Assembly: GCF_018130765.1 (NCBI RefSeq)
Contig: NZ_JAFCJZ010000001.1
Location: forward strand, 558,001-622,000
Reading direction: 5' to 3'
Length of the DNA: 64,000 bases
Source: Bradyrhizobium iriomotense
GTDB lineage: Bacteria; Pseudomonadota; Alphaproteobacteria; Rhizobiales; Xanthobacteraceae
Positions 18,272 to 27,522 of the stretch are shown here, in pieces (the first letter of the stretch is position 1; each line of letters opens with the position of its first letter). The position numbers were made by a program, and so were the translations under genes. Under the pieces are notes generated by a model that was not told where the DNA came from, did not search any database, and saw only the letters and a list, made by a program, of their open reading frames with translations.

Positions 18272-18874
18272 CTACGTGACGGTGAACCAATTCAACGATG
18301 GTCCCAAATTGTGCACCGAGCAGTTGCCGATGATTCCGCAGGTCCCCCAAGCGTGATGAATATGGCCGCAGAGATGAAGGCGCGGAGCCGAGTCGCGAAC
18401 TGCGTCCCGAATGGTGCGGCTACCTACATGCGTTCCATCGCGTTGAATGTCAGCAACACCGTAAGGAGGAGAATGGGTCACGAGGACGGCGCGTGGCGGA
18501 CACTTCTTCAAATGGACCGCCGCGTCCGCTTCTTCCATGCGCTGGTTCCATGGCTCATCCGCTCCGGCAGGTATCTCGAAGCCCAAACCGAAGAAGTCGA
18601 TTTGACCAATTCTGACTGCCTCTCCATGCAGAACGTGAATATTGGCTCGATCATCGAACGACGCGCGCAGGCTCGCCAGCACGTCATGATTACCTGCTAC
18701 GAACACCGTCGGCGCGGCCAACTCCTTCAGAACGCTCAGCGTGTCTTCATGTCCGATGCCTTTCGTCGCGAAATCGCCCGCGCCAATGACAACGTCGGCA
18801 TCCTCCGAGGCACGGAGGATTTCTCGGGCCAGATCTCCGTTCCTATGAAGGTCGCTAAAGGCCAGTATTCTCAT
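18272..18874 (-). CDS. Calcineurin-like metallophosphoesterase
   Basis: 200 residues with the complete dinuclear metal motif set: FSDLHRN (D-x-H), GAGDFATKG (GD), FVAGNHDVL (GNHD), LVTHSPPYG (H) and LCGHIHHAWG (GHxH). The short single-domain form resembles MJ0936/YfcE-like or Rv0805-like phosphoesterases. The substrate could be a phosphodiester or phosphoprotein. It faces the preceding plus-strand gene across 120 bases that carry a degenerate repeat remnant. Confidence 0.9.
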   Translation of the reverse strand: MRILAFSDLHRNGDLAREILRASEDADVVIGAGDFATKGIGHEDTLSVLKELAAPTVFVAGNHDVLASLRASFDDRANIHVLHGEAVRIGQIDFFGLGFEIPAGADEPWNQRMEEADAAVHLKKCPPRAVLVTHSPPYGVADIQRDGTHVGSRTIRDAVRDSAPRLHLCGHIHHAWGTCGIIGNCSVHNLGPSLNWFTVT

Positions 18875-18969
18875 GTCGCGACGTGTTCCTGCATCATCCG
18901 GAGCCGGTGAAAAACGTCATTTCAACGGTGTGGCGGCGATGAATGCCGCCATGTGACGTTGCCTCGCAC

Positions 18970-19842
18970 TCAACGCAGAAAACGGGCTTCCTGCTGCTTG
19001 ACCTCATCCATCCTCTGCAATCGAAAGATTTCCTCGACAGGCACGATGTCCTTGTTCACGTTGTGGATGCCTCCATCGGCACGAATGCGCGCGAAAACCT
19101 GCTGCATTGCGGTGACAGCGGCGCGGATGGCGTGGTTGCCGTAAATCACCATCCTGATCTTCCCGAGCCCCGCGATGCGCTCGGCATTCATGTCGGGATA
19201 GGCCGTGGGCACGATGACGATTGGAATTTGCCCCTGCCAGGCCTTCACGAAGCCCTCGATCTCATCGGGCGTTCGCTTCTTCGAATGGACCAGGATCATA
19301 TCGGCGCCTGCCTCTTCATAAGCGGCCGCCCGCTTCAGAGCCTCGGCCTCCCCGAGCCCCGCGATGAGAGCCTCGGTCCGGGCAATGATCATGAAATCCG
19401 GATCGCGACGGGCGTGGCGGGCAGCCTCGAGCTTGCCCTGAAACTCGTCGATCCCAAGCAACTCCTGCCGCCCATCGGCGGCGAGGCTCGTGACCTTCGG
19501 AAAGGTCTTGTCCTCGATGACAAGTGCGGCCGCACCGTCTCGCTCATACTGCCGGACGGTATGGATCACGTTGACGGCGTTGCCGAAGCCCGTGTCGACA
19601 TCGGCGATGATCGGCATGGCAGTCTGATCTGCCATGGCCCTCACCATGTCGAGATGCTGCGTCATCGAGATCAGGCTCACGTCAGCAAGGCCGTACAGCG
19701 CCGAGAGTTCGAAACCCGAGGCCCATATTCCGTCGAAGCCTGCTTCTTCTGCGAGCCGCGCTGACAGCGGGCTATGCGATGCCATGATATGGACGAGGCC
19801 GTTGCTGGCCATCCGGCTCTTCAGAAGTTTTCCCTTGCTCAC
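18970..19842 (-). CDS. Phosphonopyruvate hydrolase-like PEP mutase/isocitrate lyase family protein
   Basis: 290 residues, full length for this family. Metal-binding ADVDTGFGNAV (Asp 81, Asp 83) and the gating loop IEDKTFPKVTSL (residues 109-120) are present. True phosphoenolpyruvate mutases carry EDK-x5-NS; here the Asn position is Thr (118), the state I associate with phosphonopyruvate hydrolase. That enzyme cleaves phosphonopyruvate to pyruvate and phosphate in phosphonoalanine catabolism. The divergent LysR regulator echoes the Variovorax palR-palA pair. No transaminase or phosphonate transporter is adjacent. A carboxyphosphonate or other lyase activity is the alternative. Confidence 0.8.
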   Translation of the reverse strand: MSKGKLLKSRMASNGLVHIMASHSPLSARLAEEAGFDGIWASGFELSALYGLADVSLISMTQHLDMVRAMADQTAMPIIADVDTGFGNAVNVIHTVRQYERDGAAALVIEDKTFPKVTSLAADGRQELLGIDEFQGKLEAARHARRDPDFMIIARTEALIAGLGEAEALKRAAAYEEAGADMILVHSKKRTPDEIEGFVKAWQGQIPIVIVPTAYPDMNAERIAGLGKIRMVIYGNHAIRAAVTAMQQVFARIRADGGIHNVNKDIVPVEEIFRLQRMDEVKQQEARFLR

Positions 19843-19924
19843 GGCCTTACCCCCTCATTCACGACTGTTGTCGGCCCGCATCCGTGACGCGAAGCGCACC
19901 GACCGCTCACGATGGCATTTTTTC

Positions 19925-19939
19925 GTAAGATATACTTAC
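19925..19939. promoter_or_regulatory. LysR-type operator candidate (T-N11-A palindrome)
   Basis: GTAAG-ATATA-CTTAC is a perfect 5-bp inverted repeat with a T-N11-A core (T 19926, A 19938), the classic LysR box. It lies in the AT-rich gap between the phosphonopyruvate hydrolase-like gene (start 19842) and the LysR gene (start 20071), 83 bases from the former. It is the best candidate operator for the divergent pair. Confidence 0.55.
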
Positions 19940-20070
19940 AGAAACAGTTCCCTCGACAACCCCGCGGAAACACCCACTCAACGCCATCGACACAGAAGAC
20001 CTTTGACAACATCCGCTACCATCGGCAATTTCGAAGAAATGACATCTTTGTTAGAAAATGAGACAATTAA

Positions 20071-20985
20071 ATGAGGCAGATGCCCTCGCTGAAGGCCCTG
20101 CGCGCCTTCGAGGCCGCAGCCCGACATTCCAGCGTCTCCGAGGCTGGGCGCGAACTCAACGTCTCGCACAGCGCAATCAGCCAGCAGATCTCAATCCTGG
20201 AAGACTATTTCAGAAGACCGTTGTTTCTCCGCAAGGGCAAGCGGATTGCCCCGACAGCGGAGGCGAACGCCTTGTTGGAGGACATCCGCCTGAGCTTCGA
20301 CCGCATCGCCATCGCGTCGGAGCGGTTCAAGCGCAGCGGCGGTGCCCGCAGCGTTACGATCAATGCCACGCCCTCCTTCGCCATGCGATGGTTGATCCCG
20401 AGGCTGCCGGGATTCCAGTCGGCGTATCCCGACATCGAGATCAGGATCTCCACGTCTGCGACGGATCAAATCGCCGGCCTGGGAGAACCTTTCGATATCA
20501 TCATTCGGCGCGATGTCATGGATCGGACCGATCACCGATGCGACCGCTTCCTCGATGACGTTTCAACGGTCGTCGTTGGGAGAAGACTGCTTGAAGAAGC
20601 AAATTTGAGGAGCCCTAGCGACCTGTTGAGTATCCCTCTCTTGCACATGCGGTCCCGGCCCGATTCCTGGCCGCGCTGGTTCAAATTGAATGGTGTCGAC
20701 TGCTCCGATCCGTTGGCGGGGCCACTATTCGATCACTTCTTTCTGTCGGTCCAGGCCGCCACCAACGGCCTCGGCGCAGCCATCGTGCCCTGCGCGCTCG
20801 TCGAGAGCGATCTGGCGGCAGGTGTTCTGGCTACACCGTTCTCGTCACGCGACCTTGTCGAACCCGGATTTTACCTGCTTTATCGTACCGATTTCGCAAC
20901 AGATCCAACCGGCAGGACATTCATGGATTGGCTTATGGCGGAGGGGCGAGGTCATAAGCCCTCGTCAGGCACATCGGTCATATGA
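20071..20985 (+). CDS. LysR-family regulator (GcvA-like)
   Basis: 304 residues. The N-terminal helix-turn-helix is LRAFEAAARHSSVSEAGRELNVSHSAISQQI, followed by LEDYFRRPLFLRKGKRIAPTAEA. The effector domain begins SVTINATPSFAMRWLIPRLPGFQ, the GcvA-subgroup pattern. The C-terminal half contains LGAAIVPCALVESDLAAG. The ATG at 20071 gives the usual short lead-in. Divergent orientation and the T-N11-A box make the phosphonopyruvate hydrolase-like gene the likely target, with phosphonoalanine or phosphonopyruvate as possible inducer (inference). Confidence 0.93.
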   Translation: MRQMPSLKALRAFEAAARHSSVSEAGRELNVSHSAISQQISILEDYFRRPLFLRKGKRIAPTAEANALLEDIRLSFDRIAIASERFKRSGGARSVTINATPSFAMRWLIPRLPGFQSAYPDIEIRISTSATDQIAGLGEPFDIIIRRDVMDRTDHRCDRFLDDVSTVVVGRRLLEEANLRSPSDLLSIPLLHMRSRPDSWPRWFKLNGVDCSDPLAGPLFDHFFLSVQAATNGLGAAIVPCALVESDLAAGVLATPFSSRDLVEPGFYLLYRTDFATDPTGRTFMDWLMAEGRGHKPSSGTSVI

Positions 20986-21121
20986 ACACACAGCCTTCGG
21001 GGGCTGGGCTATGGGGCAACCCTTGAGCCATCCTGATGCCACTCGATGCAATTGAGGGGCGGACAGGGAGACGAGAGTGCCTTTCGCTGCTTTGTCCGAT
21101 GGCCCACTGCCGCTCTCCCTT

Positions 21122-21166
21122 CCTGAAATGCCGAAGGCCGCCTTCCGGCGGCCTGCGTGTTTCAGG
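21122..21166. terminator. Extended hairpin between convergent LysR and aspS genes
   Basis: AGGCCGCC-TTCC-GGCGGCCT (21135-21154) is an exact 8-bp stem with a four-base loop. It is enclosed by the outer complementary arms CCTGAAA (21122-21128) and TTTCAGG (21160-21166). It lies 49 bases past the aspS stop, in the convergent gap. There is no T-run, so intrinsic termination is not certain, but position and stem strength fit a bidirectional 3' end. Confidence 0.6.
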
Positions 21167-21214
21167 ATCATTGTACCGAGCGATTCAAGCCGGACCAGAT
21201 CAAGGGGGACGTTT

Positions 21215-22987
21215 TCACTTCTGCGGCAGGTTCACCCGCACATGCAGCTCGCGGAGCTGTTTTGTCGTGGCTTCCGACGGGGCGCCCATCAGCAGGTCCA
21301 TGGCCTGCTGGTTCATCGGGAACAGCGAGATCTCGCGCAAGTTCGTGGTGCCGCAGAGCAGCATCACGATGCGGTCGACGCCCGCGGCCATGCCGCCATG
21401 CGGCGGCGCGCCGTACTGGAAGGCGCGATACATGCCGCCGAAACGGTCGACCACTTCCTGCTCGCCGTAACCTGCGATCTCGAACGCCTTCACCATGGCT
21501 TCCGGCACATGGTTGCGGATGCCGCCCGAGGCGATCTCGTAGCCGTTGCAGGTGATGTCGTACTGGAAAGCCTTGATCGTCAGCGGATCCTGGCCCTTCA
21601 GCGCGTCAAGACCACCCTGCGGCATCGAGAACGGGTTGTGCGAGAAGTCGACCTTCTTGTCGTCCTCGTTGTACTCGTACATCGGGAAGTCGACGATCCA
21701 GGCGAGCTCGAACCGCTCCTTGTCGGTGAGGTTCAATTCCTCGCCGACCTTGTTGCGGGCAAGGCCTGAGAACTTCCAGAACTTGTCGGGATCACCGGCG
21801 ACGAAGAAGGCGGCATCGCCTTCCTTGGTGCCGATCTGCGCGCGGATCGCGGCGGTCCGCTCCGGCCCGATGTTGTTGGCGAGCGGGCCTGCGCCCTCGC
21901 CGCCCTCGCGCCACATGATGTAGCCGAGGCCGGGCTGGCCCTCCCCCTGCGCCCACGAGTTCATGCGGTCGCAGAAGGCGCGGCTGCCGCCGCCCGGGGC
22001 CGGGATCGCCCAGACCTGGTTCTTGGGATCCTCGAGCATGCGCGCGAACACCTTGAAGCCCGAGCCGCGGAAATGCTCGGAGACGTCCTGCATCTCGATG
22101 GGGTTGCGCAGGTCCGGCTTGTCGCTGCCGTATTTGCGCAGCGCTTCGGCGAACGGGATGCGGCGCCAGTTCTTGCTCACCGGCTTGCCCTTGGCGAACT
22201 CCTCGAACACGCCGGTGATGACAGGCTCCATCGCCGCGAACACGTCTTCCTGCGTCACAAAGCTCATCTCGACGTCGAGCTGGTAGAACTCGCCGGGCAG
22301 ACGGTCGGCACGCGGGTCCTCGTCGCGGAAGCAGGGCGCGATCTGGAAGTAGCGGTCGAAGCCCGACATCATCAAGAGCTGCTTGTACTGCTGCGGCGCC
22401 TGCGGCAGCGCGTAGAACTTGCCGGGATGGATGCGCGAGGGCACCAGGAAGTCGCGCGCGCCTTCCGGCGAGGACGCCGTCAGGATCGGGGTGTTGAACT
22501 CGAAGAAGCCCTGCCCCTCCATGCGCCGGCGCATCGACTTGATGATCTCGACGCGGGTCATGATGTTCTGGTGCAGTTTTTCGCGACGCAGGTCGAGGAA
22601 GCGGTACTTCAGGCGGATGTCTTCCGGGTATTCCTGGTCGCCGAACACGGGCAGCGGCAGGTCGCCGGCCGGGCCCAGCACCTCGATCTCGCTGACGTAC
22701 ACTTCGACCTTGCCGGTCGGCAGATCGTCATTGTCGGTGCCGTCGGGGCGGCGGCGGACCTTGCCGTCCATCTTGACCACGAATTCCGAGCGCAGCTTTT
22801 CGGCCAGCGAGAACGCCGGCGAGTCCGGGTCGACCACGCACTGGGTCAGGCCGTAATGGTCGCGCAGGTCGATGAACAGCACGCCGCCATGGTCGCGAAC
22901 GCGATGGACCCAGCCCGAGAGGCGGATGGTCTCGCCGATGTTGCTCTCGCGGAGCGCGCCGCATGTATGTGACCGGTAGCGATGCAT
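21215..22987 (-). CDS. aspS: Aspartyl-tRNA synthetase
   Basis: 590 residues, the bacterial-type length. The OB-fold anticodon-binding domain ([22 protein letters not shown]) is followed by the class II core: motif 2 [10 protein letters not shown], the bacterial GAD insert in the middle, and motif 3 ending [33 protein letters not shown] and QLDVEMSFV are also diagnostic. It charges tRNA-Asp, and in many alphaproteobacteria also tRNA-Asn when GatCAB is present. The start at 22987 begins [12 protein letters not shown], the usual N-terminus. It is divergent from selO. Confidence 0.97.
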   Translation of the reverse strand: MHRYRSHTCGALRESNIGETIRLSGWVHRVRDHGGVLFIDLRDHYGLTQCVVDPDSPAFSLAEKLRSEFVVKMDGKVRRRPDGTDNDDLPTGKVEVYVSEIEVLGPAGDLPLPVFGDQEYPEDIRLKYRFLDLRREKLHQNIMTRVEIIKSMRRRMEGQGFFEFNTPILTASSPEGARDFLVPSRIHPGKFYALPQAPQQYKQLLMMSGFDRYFQIAPCFRDEDPRADRLPGEFYQLDVEMSFVTQEDVFAAMEPVITGVFEEFAKGKPVSKNWRRIPFAEALRKYGSDKPDLRNPIEMQDVSEHFRGSGFKVFARMLEDPKNQVWAIPAPGGGSRAFCDRMNSWAQGEGQPGLGYIMWREGGEGAGPLANNIGPERTAAIRAQIGTKEGDAAFFVAGDPDKFWKFSGLARNKVGEELNLTDKERFELAWIVDFPMYEYNEDDKKVDFSHNPFSMPQGGLDALKGQDPLTIKAFQYDITCNGYEIASGGIRNHVPEAMVKAFEIAGYGEQEVVDRFGGMYRAFQYGAPPHGGMAAGVDRIVMLLCGTTNLREISLFPMNQQAMDLLMGAPSEATTKQLRELHVRVNLPQK

Positions 22988-23183
22988 GGTCGTCCCAAAA
23001 TCAATGTCGGAGGAAGCGAATCGGACGGCCAGAAACGACCGGTCCGAAGTTGCGGCAGGGTTTACCCGACGAGGCCCAAAGCGGCAACCAAGGGAACGCT
23101 CTGATTTTGGCTCGAAGCGCCCATTTTTGGCTTATCCGGGCCGGAGCCTTTGCCATCAGGCGTTCCAGCCCTATCTTGAGGCC

Positions 23184-24656
23184 ATGACGGTCCATTTCCC
23201 CTTCCAGAACTCCTATTCCGCGCTGCCGGACAGCTTCTTTGCTCGTGTCGCGCCCACCCCCGTGGCCGCCCCCCGGCTGATCAAGCTCAACCGGCCGCTG
23301 GCGGTCCAGCTCGGGCTCGATCCGGACCTCTTGGCGACCCCCGAAGGTGCCGAGATCCTGGCCGGCAAGACGGTTCCCGCCGGCGCCGACCCCATCGCCA
23401 TGGCCTATGCCGGCCACCAGTTCGGACAATTCGTGCCCCAGCTCGGCGACGGCCGCGCCATCCTGCTCGGCGAGGTCATCGACAAAGACGGCGTCCGCCG
23501 CGACATCCAGCTCAAGGGATCTGGCCCCACCCCGTTCTCCCGCCGCGGCGACGGCCGCGCGGCGCTCGGGCCGGTCTTGCGCGAATACATCGTCAGCGAA
23601 GCGATGTTCGCTTTGGGCATCCCGACCACCCGCTCGCTCGCCGCCGTCGTCACCGGCGAGCACGTCATCCGCGAGACCGCGCTGCCCGGCGCGGTGCTGA
23701 CCCGCATCGCCTCCAGCCATATCCGCGTCGGCACCTTCCAGTTCTTCGCCGTCCGCCGCGACACCGACGCGATCCGCCGGCTCGCCGATCACGTCATCGT
23801 CAGGCACTATCCGGAGCTGCTCCATGCGGAGCGGCCCTATCACGACCTGCTCGCCGCCGTCGTCGCGCGCCAGGCCGAGCTTATCGCGCGCTGGCTGCTG
23901 GTCGGCTTCATCCATGGCGTGATGAACACCGACAACAGCTCCATCTCGGGCGAGACCATCGACTACGGCCCCTGCGCCTTCATGGACGCCTACAATCCCG
24001 CGCAGGTGTTTTCCTCGATCGACGAGATGGGCCGCTACGCCTACGCCAACCAGCCGCGCATTGGCTTGTGGAATCTGACGCGCCTCGCCGAATGCCTGCT
24101 GCCGCTGTTCTCCGACGATCAGGAGAAGGCGGTCGCCGAAGCCCAGAACATTCTCGGCGCCTTCGCCGAAACATTCAGCGCGGCCTATCAAGCCGGCCTG
24201 CGCAAGAAGATCGGCCTGTTCACGGAGCAAGACGGCGACGAGGCGCTGATCCAGGACCTGCTGGATGCCATGGCCAAGAACCAGGCCGACTTCACCCTCA
24301 CGTTCCGCAAGCTCGGTGAGGCCGCAGGCGATGACGGCGCCGACGTGCGCGCGCAGTTCATGGAGCCCGCCGCCTTCGACGAGTGGGCTGGCCGCTGGCG
24401 CGCGCGTATTGCGCTGGAGCCGCAGACCGCAGCGGAACGGCAGGCGGCCATGCACGCCGTCAACCCGATCTTCATCCCGCGCAACCACCGCGTCGAGGCC
24501 GTGATCCAGGCCGCGGTGAATGACGACGACTACGGGCCGTTCGAGGAGCTGGTGAAGGTGCTGGCGAAGCCGTACGAAGACCAGCCGGAGTATGCGGCTT
24601 ATGCAGATCCGCCGCTGCCGGACCAGCGGGTGCTGCAGACGTTTTGCGGGACGTAG
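23184..24656 (+). CDS. selO: Protein adenylyltransferase SelO (YdiU family)
   Basis: 490 residues from ATG 23184 ([11 protein letters not shown]), preceded by TTGAGG; a longer open frame upstream is not coding. Characteristic blocks are [46 protein letters not shown], and [24 protein letters not shown], which holds the metal-binding Asn and Asp of the pseudokinase-like active site. It ends TFCGT; the Cys three residues from the end is where eukaryotic SelO carries selenocysteine. SelO transfers AMP to Ser, Thr or Tyr of target proteins and is linked to redox stress. Confidence 0.96.
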   Translation: MTVHFPFQNSYSALPDSFFARVAPTPVAAPRLIKLNRPLAVQLGLDPDLLATPEGAEILAGKTVPAGADPIAMAYAGHQFGQFVPQLGDGRAILLGEVIDKDGVRRDIQLKGSGPTPFSRRGDGRAALGPVLREYIVSEAMFALGIPTTRSLAAVVTGEHVIRETALPGAVLTRIASSHIRVGTFQFFAVRRDTDAIRRLADHVIVRHYPELLHAERPYHDLLAAVVARQAELIARWLLVGFIHGVMNTDNSSISGETIDYGPCAFMDAYNPAQVFSSIDEMGRYAYANQPRIGLWNLTRLAECLLPLFSDDQEKAVAEAQNILGAFAETFSAAYQAGLRKKIGLFTEQDGDEALIQDLLDAMAKNQADFTLTFRKLGEAAGDDGADVRAQFMEPAAFDEWAGRWRARIALEPQTAAERQAAMHAVNPIFIPRNHRVEAVIQAAVNDDDYGPFEELVKVLAKPYEDQPEYAAYADPPLPDQRVLQTFCGT

Positions 24657-24671
24657 CTACAAGCTGGGTGC

Positions 24672-24761
24672 GTAGGGTGGATTAGCCGAAGGCGTAATCC
24701 ACCACTTTTCTCAACGAGCGAAAAGCAAAGAGGTGGATTACGCTTCGCTAATCCACTCTAC
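24672..24761. repeat. REP-like palindrome pair downstream of RAYT
   Basis: GTAGGGTGGATTAGCCGAAG..GCGTAATCCACC is followed after a 20-base spacer by GGTGGATTACGCTTCGCTAATCCAC: two head-to-head palindromes. They lie between selO and the RAYT gene, 21 bases beyond the latter's stop. The same sequence occurs at 25326-25382 and 30699-30814. Confidence 0.85.
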
Positions 24762-24782
24762 AGACCGACACTGACGCGGCCG

Positions 24783-25307
24783 TTACGCCCGCTCGCCGAA
24801 CTCGCCTGCCATCCTGACGTCCCCACCCCAATCCTCGGGAAATAATCCCGCGCGCACATCGCACACCTTCGAGACGTGCCCGTGCTTGACGGGATTGTAA
24901 TAGCAATACTCGACATGGCGAGCGTAGTCGGCTTCGTCACGGATCAGATGCTCCCAGAACCGGCGTTGCCAGATACCGCGCTCGTTCCTGGCGACACGTA
25001 CGGTGCTCAAGCGCTCGTTCGCGGGTAATGCCTTGGCGAACCGAGTCTTGATCAGCCGCCAGCGGACCGAGAAATCAGCATCGCCCTGTGGCAACTTCCA
25101 GATTGCATGCAGATGGTCCGGCAGGACCACGAAAGTGTCGATCTCGAAAGGATGGCTTCGGCGCGTTGCAGCGACGGCGTCCCGCAAGATTTCGATCTGG
25201 TCGGTCAAAAGAGCCTTCCGACGATCGAGCAGGTTCACGGTGAAGAACCAGCATCCTCCGGGAACGAATGCGCGGCGGTAGTCGGGCATTCGCAATCGAT
25301 AGCACAA
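24783..25307 (-). CDS. REP-associated tyrosine transposase (RAYT)
   Basis: 174 residues (or 168 from the second Met, MPDYRRAF). It is a Y1-type HUH single-strand nuclease: YRRAFVPGGCWFFTVNL at the N-terminus, the HUH motif in LPDHLHAIWKLP, and the tyrosine region YARHVEYCYYNPVKHG with the probable nucleophile. GIWQRRFWEHLI is typical of the TnpA_REP branch. All key residues are present, so it looks intact. Palindromic repeats lie on both sides within 20-25 bases, the usual REPtron arrangement in which RAYT recognises and mobilises REP hairpins. It is likely a domesticated, single-copy element. Confidence 0.92.
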   Translation of the reverse strand: MCYRLRMPDYRRAFVPGGCWFFTVNLLDRRKALLTDQIEILRDAVAATRRSHPFEIDTFVVLPDHLHAIWKLPQGDADFSVRWRLIKTRFAKALPANERLSTVRVARNERGIWQRRFWEHLIRDEADYARHVEYCYYNPVKHGHVSKVCDVRAGLFPEDWGGDVRMAGEFGERA

Positions 25308-25325
25308 CTTGAAGTTGGCTCACAG

Positions 25326-25382
25326 AGGTGGATTACGCCAGCGGACTGCGCTTCGCGCAGCCGCGGGCTAATCCACCCTACG
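25326..25382. repeat. REP-like palindrome upstream of RAYT
   Basis: AGGTGGATTACGCCAGCGG at the left and GGGCTAATCCACCCTACG at the right are inverted counterparts. An inner CTGCGCTTCGCGCAG hairpin sits in the loop. The element ends 9 bases before the next gene's stop codon and begins 18 bases past the RAYT start. It is the same family as 24672-24761. Confidence 0.85.
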
Positions 25383-25391
25383 CATGTCCCC

Positions 25392-26402
25392 CTACTTCGC
25401 CCTCTTCCTCACCCCGCCGAACGATGCCACGTCGAACTTCTGCGGATCGACGGGATCGTAGCGCGACCATTCCATGTCCGGCACGTTGCCGTAGCGCTCG
25501 ACCCAGGCCTTGTCGCTCCTCGTGTTGCCGGGCGCGACGGGGCGGAGCTCGAAATGCAGTACCCTGATTAGGCCGATCTCGCCGATGGTGTCCTTGGCCT
25601 TGACGGTCGCTCCCACCGCAAGCGGCTCGCCCTTCGGCCCGACAATGCGACCGAGCTGGACGTAGCGGGTGTAGACCACGCCGCCATTCGGAAAGGTGTG
25701 CTTGAGCACGACATAGCGGCCGCAGCCGCCGATGACGGGCAGATCGGCCGGCGCCTGCTCGCTGGTCTCGATCTTGACGACGACACCGTCAGCCATGGCC
25801 ACCACCGGGGCGCCCTGCGTGTCCACGGTGAAGTCCTGGCCGGGATGCTCGTCGTGGGTCCAGCATCCGCAGGCGGTCATCGTCGTGTCCGCGGGCTTGT
25901 CGGCGCGTGGAAAGCTGCGCGGGGTCAGGAACTCGTTGACCAGCAGCCCCGGCCCCTCAGGCGAGGTAAAGGCATGGATCGCAAACAGCGACAGCTTGTC
26001 GCCGACCGGCACCTCGTTCGGAAGAAAGCCGTAGACCACGTCCTGGATGAAGACCTTGAGCTCGGCTCCCTTGGCGGAGCGCACAATGATGCAGTTGGTC
26101 GCCTGCAGGCCGTCGGCATCCTGCTTGGGCATGCCGCCCATGATCAGGGCTCGCTTGAGCGCTCCGCTTGCACACGGCTCTCCGTGAGAAGCCAGCGTGA
26201 CATCGAGCTTCAGCGGCGACATCGGGTAGACGTCCATGCCGCTGGCGGGTCGCCGCCGCGCCAGGAATTCGTCGAGATCGGTCTCCTTGTAGCGGGCGAA
26301 GTTGAATTCGGCGCTTGCCGCTTCCGGAACGGCCGAGAGAACGACAGGCAGCAGAAAAGCAGCAAGCAATCCCAGCTTGCGGAGAACACGCGGCGTCGCC
26401 AT
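25392..26402 (-). CDS. Secreted M23 (LytM)-fold protein, apparently inactive
   Basis: About 336 residues from ATG 26402; the frame opens further upstream but MATPRVLRKLGLLAAFLL is the natural signal peptide. The C-terminal half is an M23-like beta domain with HPGQDFTVD (H-x3-D metal pair), GAPVVAMADGVVVKI, YVVLKHTFPNGG and LHFELRP. The third zinc His is kept. The catalytic His of the usual HxH is Val (VLH), and the His of the YxHL element is Arg (YTRY). It is likely a non-hydrolytic LytM protein, as activators of amidases often are. The N-terminal domain is unrecognised. Confidence 0.78.
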   Translation of the reverse strand: MATPRVLRKLGLLAAFLLPVVLSAVPEAASAEFNFARYKETDLDEFLARRRPASGMDVYPMSPLKLDVTLASHGEPCASGALKRALIMGGMPKQDADGLQATNCIIVRSAKGAELKVFIQDVVYGFLPNEVPVGDKLSLFAIHAFTSPEGPGLLVNEFLTPRSFPRADKPADTTMTACGCWTHDEHPGQDFTVDTQGAPVVAMADGVVVKIETSEQAPADLPVIGGCGRYVVLKHTFPNGGVVYTRYVQLGRIVGPKGEPLAVGATVKAKDTIGEIGLIRVLHFELRPVAPGNTRSDKAWVERYGNVPDMEWSRYDPVDPQKFDVASFGGVRKRAK

Positions 26403-26576
26403 GCGAATATCTCGTGATGCAAATTCAATGAGCGCCGTGAGCAAACCATAGCTGCATCTTCGCGGCAAGGTAGATCGCACCTCACATCTCAATCACGAGG
26501 CGGCATCCGGCCGCAGCCCGGCTCTCCTCCATTCGTCCACTGCACGTCCACACCTTCGGCGCGCCTCCGGGAACCG

Positions 26577-26594
26577 CTGTCATCAAACTGAAAC
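26577..26594 (+). promoter_or_regulatory. Pho box candidate upstream of glycerophosphodiester operon
   Basis: CTGTCAT-CAAA-CTGAAAC. The first half matches the PhoB half-site CTGTCAT at all seven positions; the second matches at four, with the canonical four-base A-rich spacer. It lies 76 bases before the start of the phosphodiesterase gene at 26670, whose operon encodes glycerol-3-phosphate-type uptake, a standard PhoB target. Confidence 0.6.
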
Positions 26595-26669
26595 ACACGC
26601 GCTCTAACGGGCTGGCAGGGCCGTCCTGCCGGAGGCGCCCATCCTCCAACCGTCCCGATAAAGCGCGCC

Positions 26670-27521
26670 ATGCCCTTCAAATTCATTCACATCACCGACA
26701 CGCATCTCGCGAACCCTGGCTTGATGCTCTACGGCCTCGATCCGCGCGCCCGGCTGGACGCGGCGATCGCCGACATCAACAAGCACCAGTCCGATGCTGC
26801 CTTCGCAGTCGTGACCGGCGATCTCACCCATTGGGGCGAGGCTGAATCCTACGCCAATTTCGCCGACGCCATGGCGGCGCTGAAAATTCCGTACATCGCC
26901 ATGGTCGGCAATCACGACAAGCGCGTGACCTGTCTCGACAGCCTGAAAGCCGCGCCGCGCGATCCCAACGGCTTCGTGCAGGGCACGCGCACCACCGAGC
27001 ACGGTCTGTTCGTGTTCCTGGACACGCTGGACGAGACCAGCCACGCCGGCGAGATGTGCGCGAAGCGCCTCGGCTGGCTCGCAAGCACGCTGGCTGCAGC
27101 GCCAGCCGACCAGCAGTTCGTCGTGTTCATGCATCACCCGCCCTTCCCGGTCGGCGTCCACGCCATGGACGAGATCGCGCTGAAGCAGAGCACCGAATTC
27201 GCGGAAGTCATCGCGCCCTACCGCTCGCGCATCCGCCACCTCTTCTTCGGCCATGTGCACCGGCCGATCTTCGGCAGCTACGGCAAGATCCCGTTCTCGA
27301 CGCTGCGCGGCACCAACCACCAGGTCTGGTTCGAGATCGACGCTGCCGCCACCGAGCATCTCGCCAGCCACGAGCCGCCGGCCTATGGCGTCGTGCTGAT
27401 CGACGGGGAGAACCTCGTCGTTCACAGCCACGACTTCCTCGACACCAGTCTGCGCTTCCCCTTCGAGCCACCGGCAGGAGTGGATGGCCGCGACTATGCG
27501 CTCAATTTCCCGGCGCGATGA
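26670..27521 (+). CDS. GpdQ-type phosphodiesterase
   Basis: 283 residues. The cytoplasmic metallophosphoesterase has all ligands: HITDTHL (D-x-H), VTGDLTHWG (GD), MVGNHDKR (GNHD), VFMHHPPFPVG and LFFGHVHRP. The LYGLDPRARLDAAIADIN and HHPPxxxG patterns are those of the GpdQ/class III cyclic nucleotide phosphodiesterase group, which hydrolyse glycerophosphodiesters. It is the first gene of an operon with a UgpA/E/B-like transporter, starting one base before the permease gene. This supports intracellular release of glycerol-3-phosphate from imported diesters. Confidence 0.88.
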   Translation: MPFKFIHITDTHLANPGLMLYGLDPRARLDAAIADINKHQSDAAFAVVTGDLTHWGEAESYANFADAMAALKIPYIAMVGNHDKRVTCLDSLKAAPRDPNGFVQGTRTTEHGLFVFLDTLDETSHAGEMCAKRLGWLASTLAAAPADQQFVVFMHHPPFPVGVHAMDEIALKQSTEFAEVIAPYRSRIRHLFFGHVHRPIFGSYGKIPFSTLRGTNHQVWFEIDAAATEHLASHEPPAYGVVLIDGENLVVHSHDFLDTSLRFPFEPPAGVDGRDYALNFPAR

Positions 27522-27522
27522 G

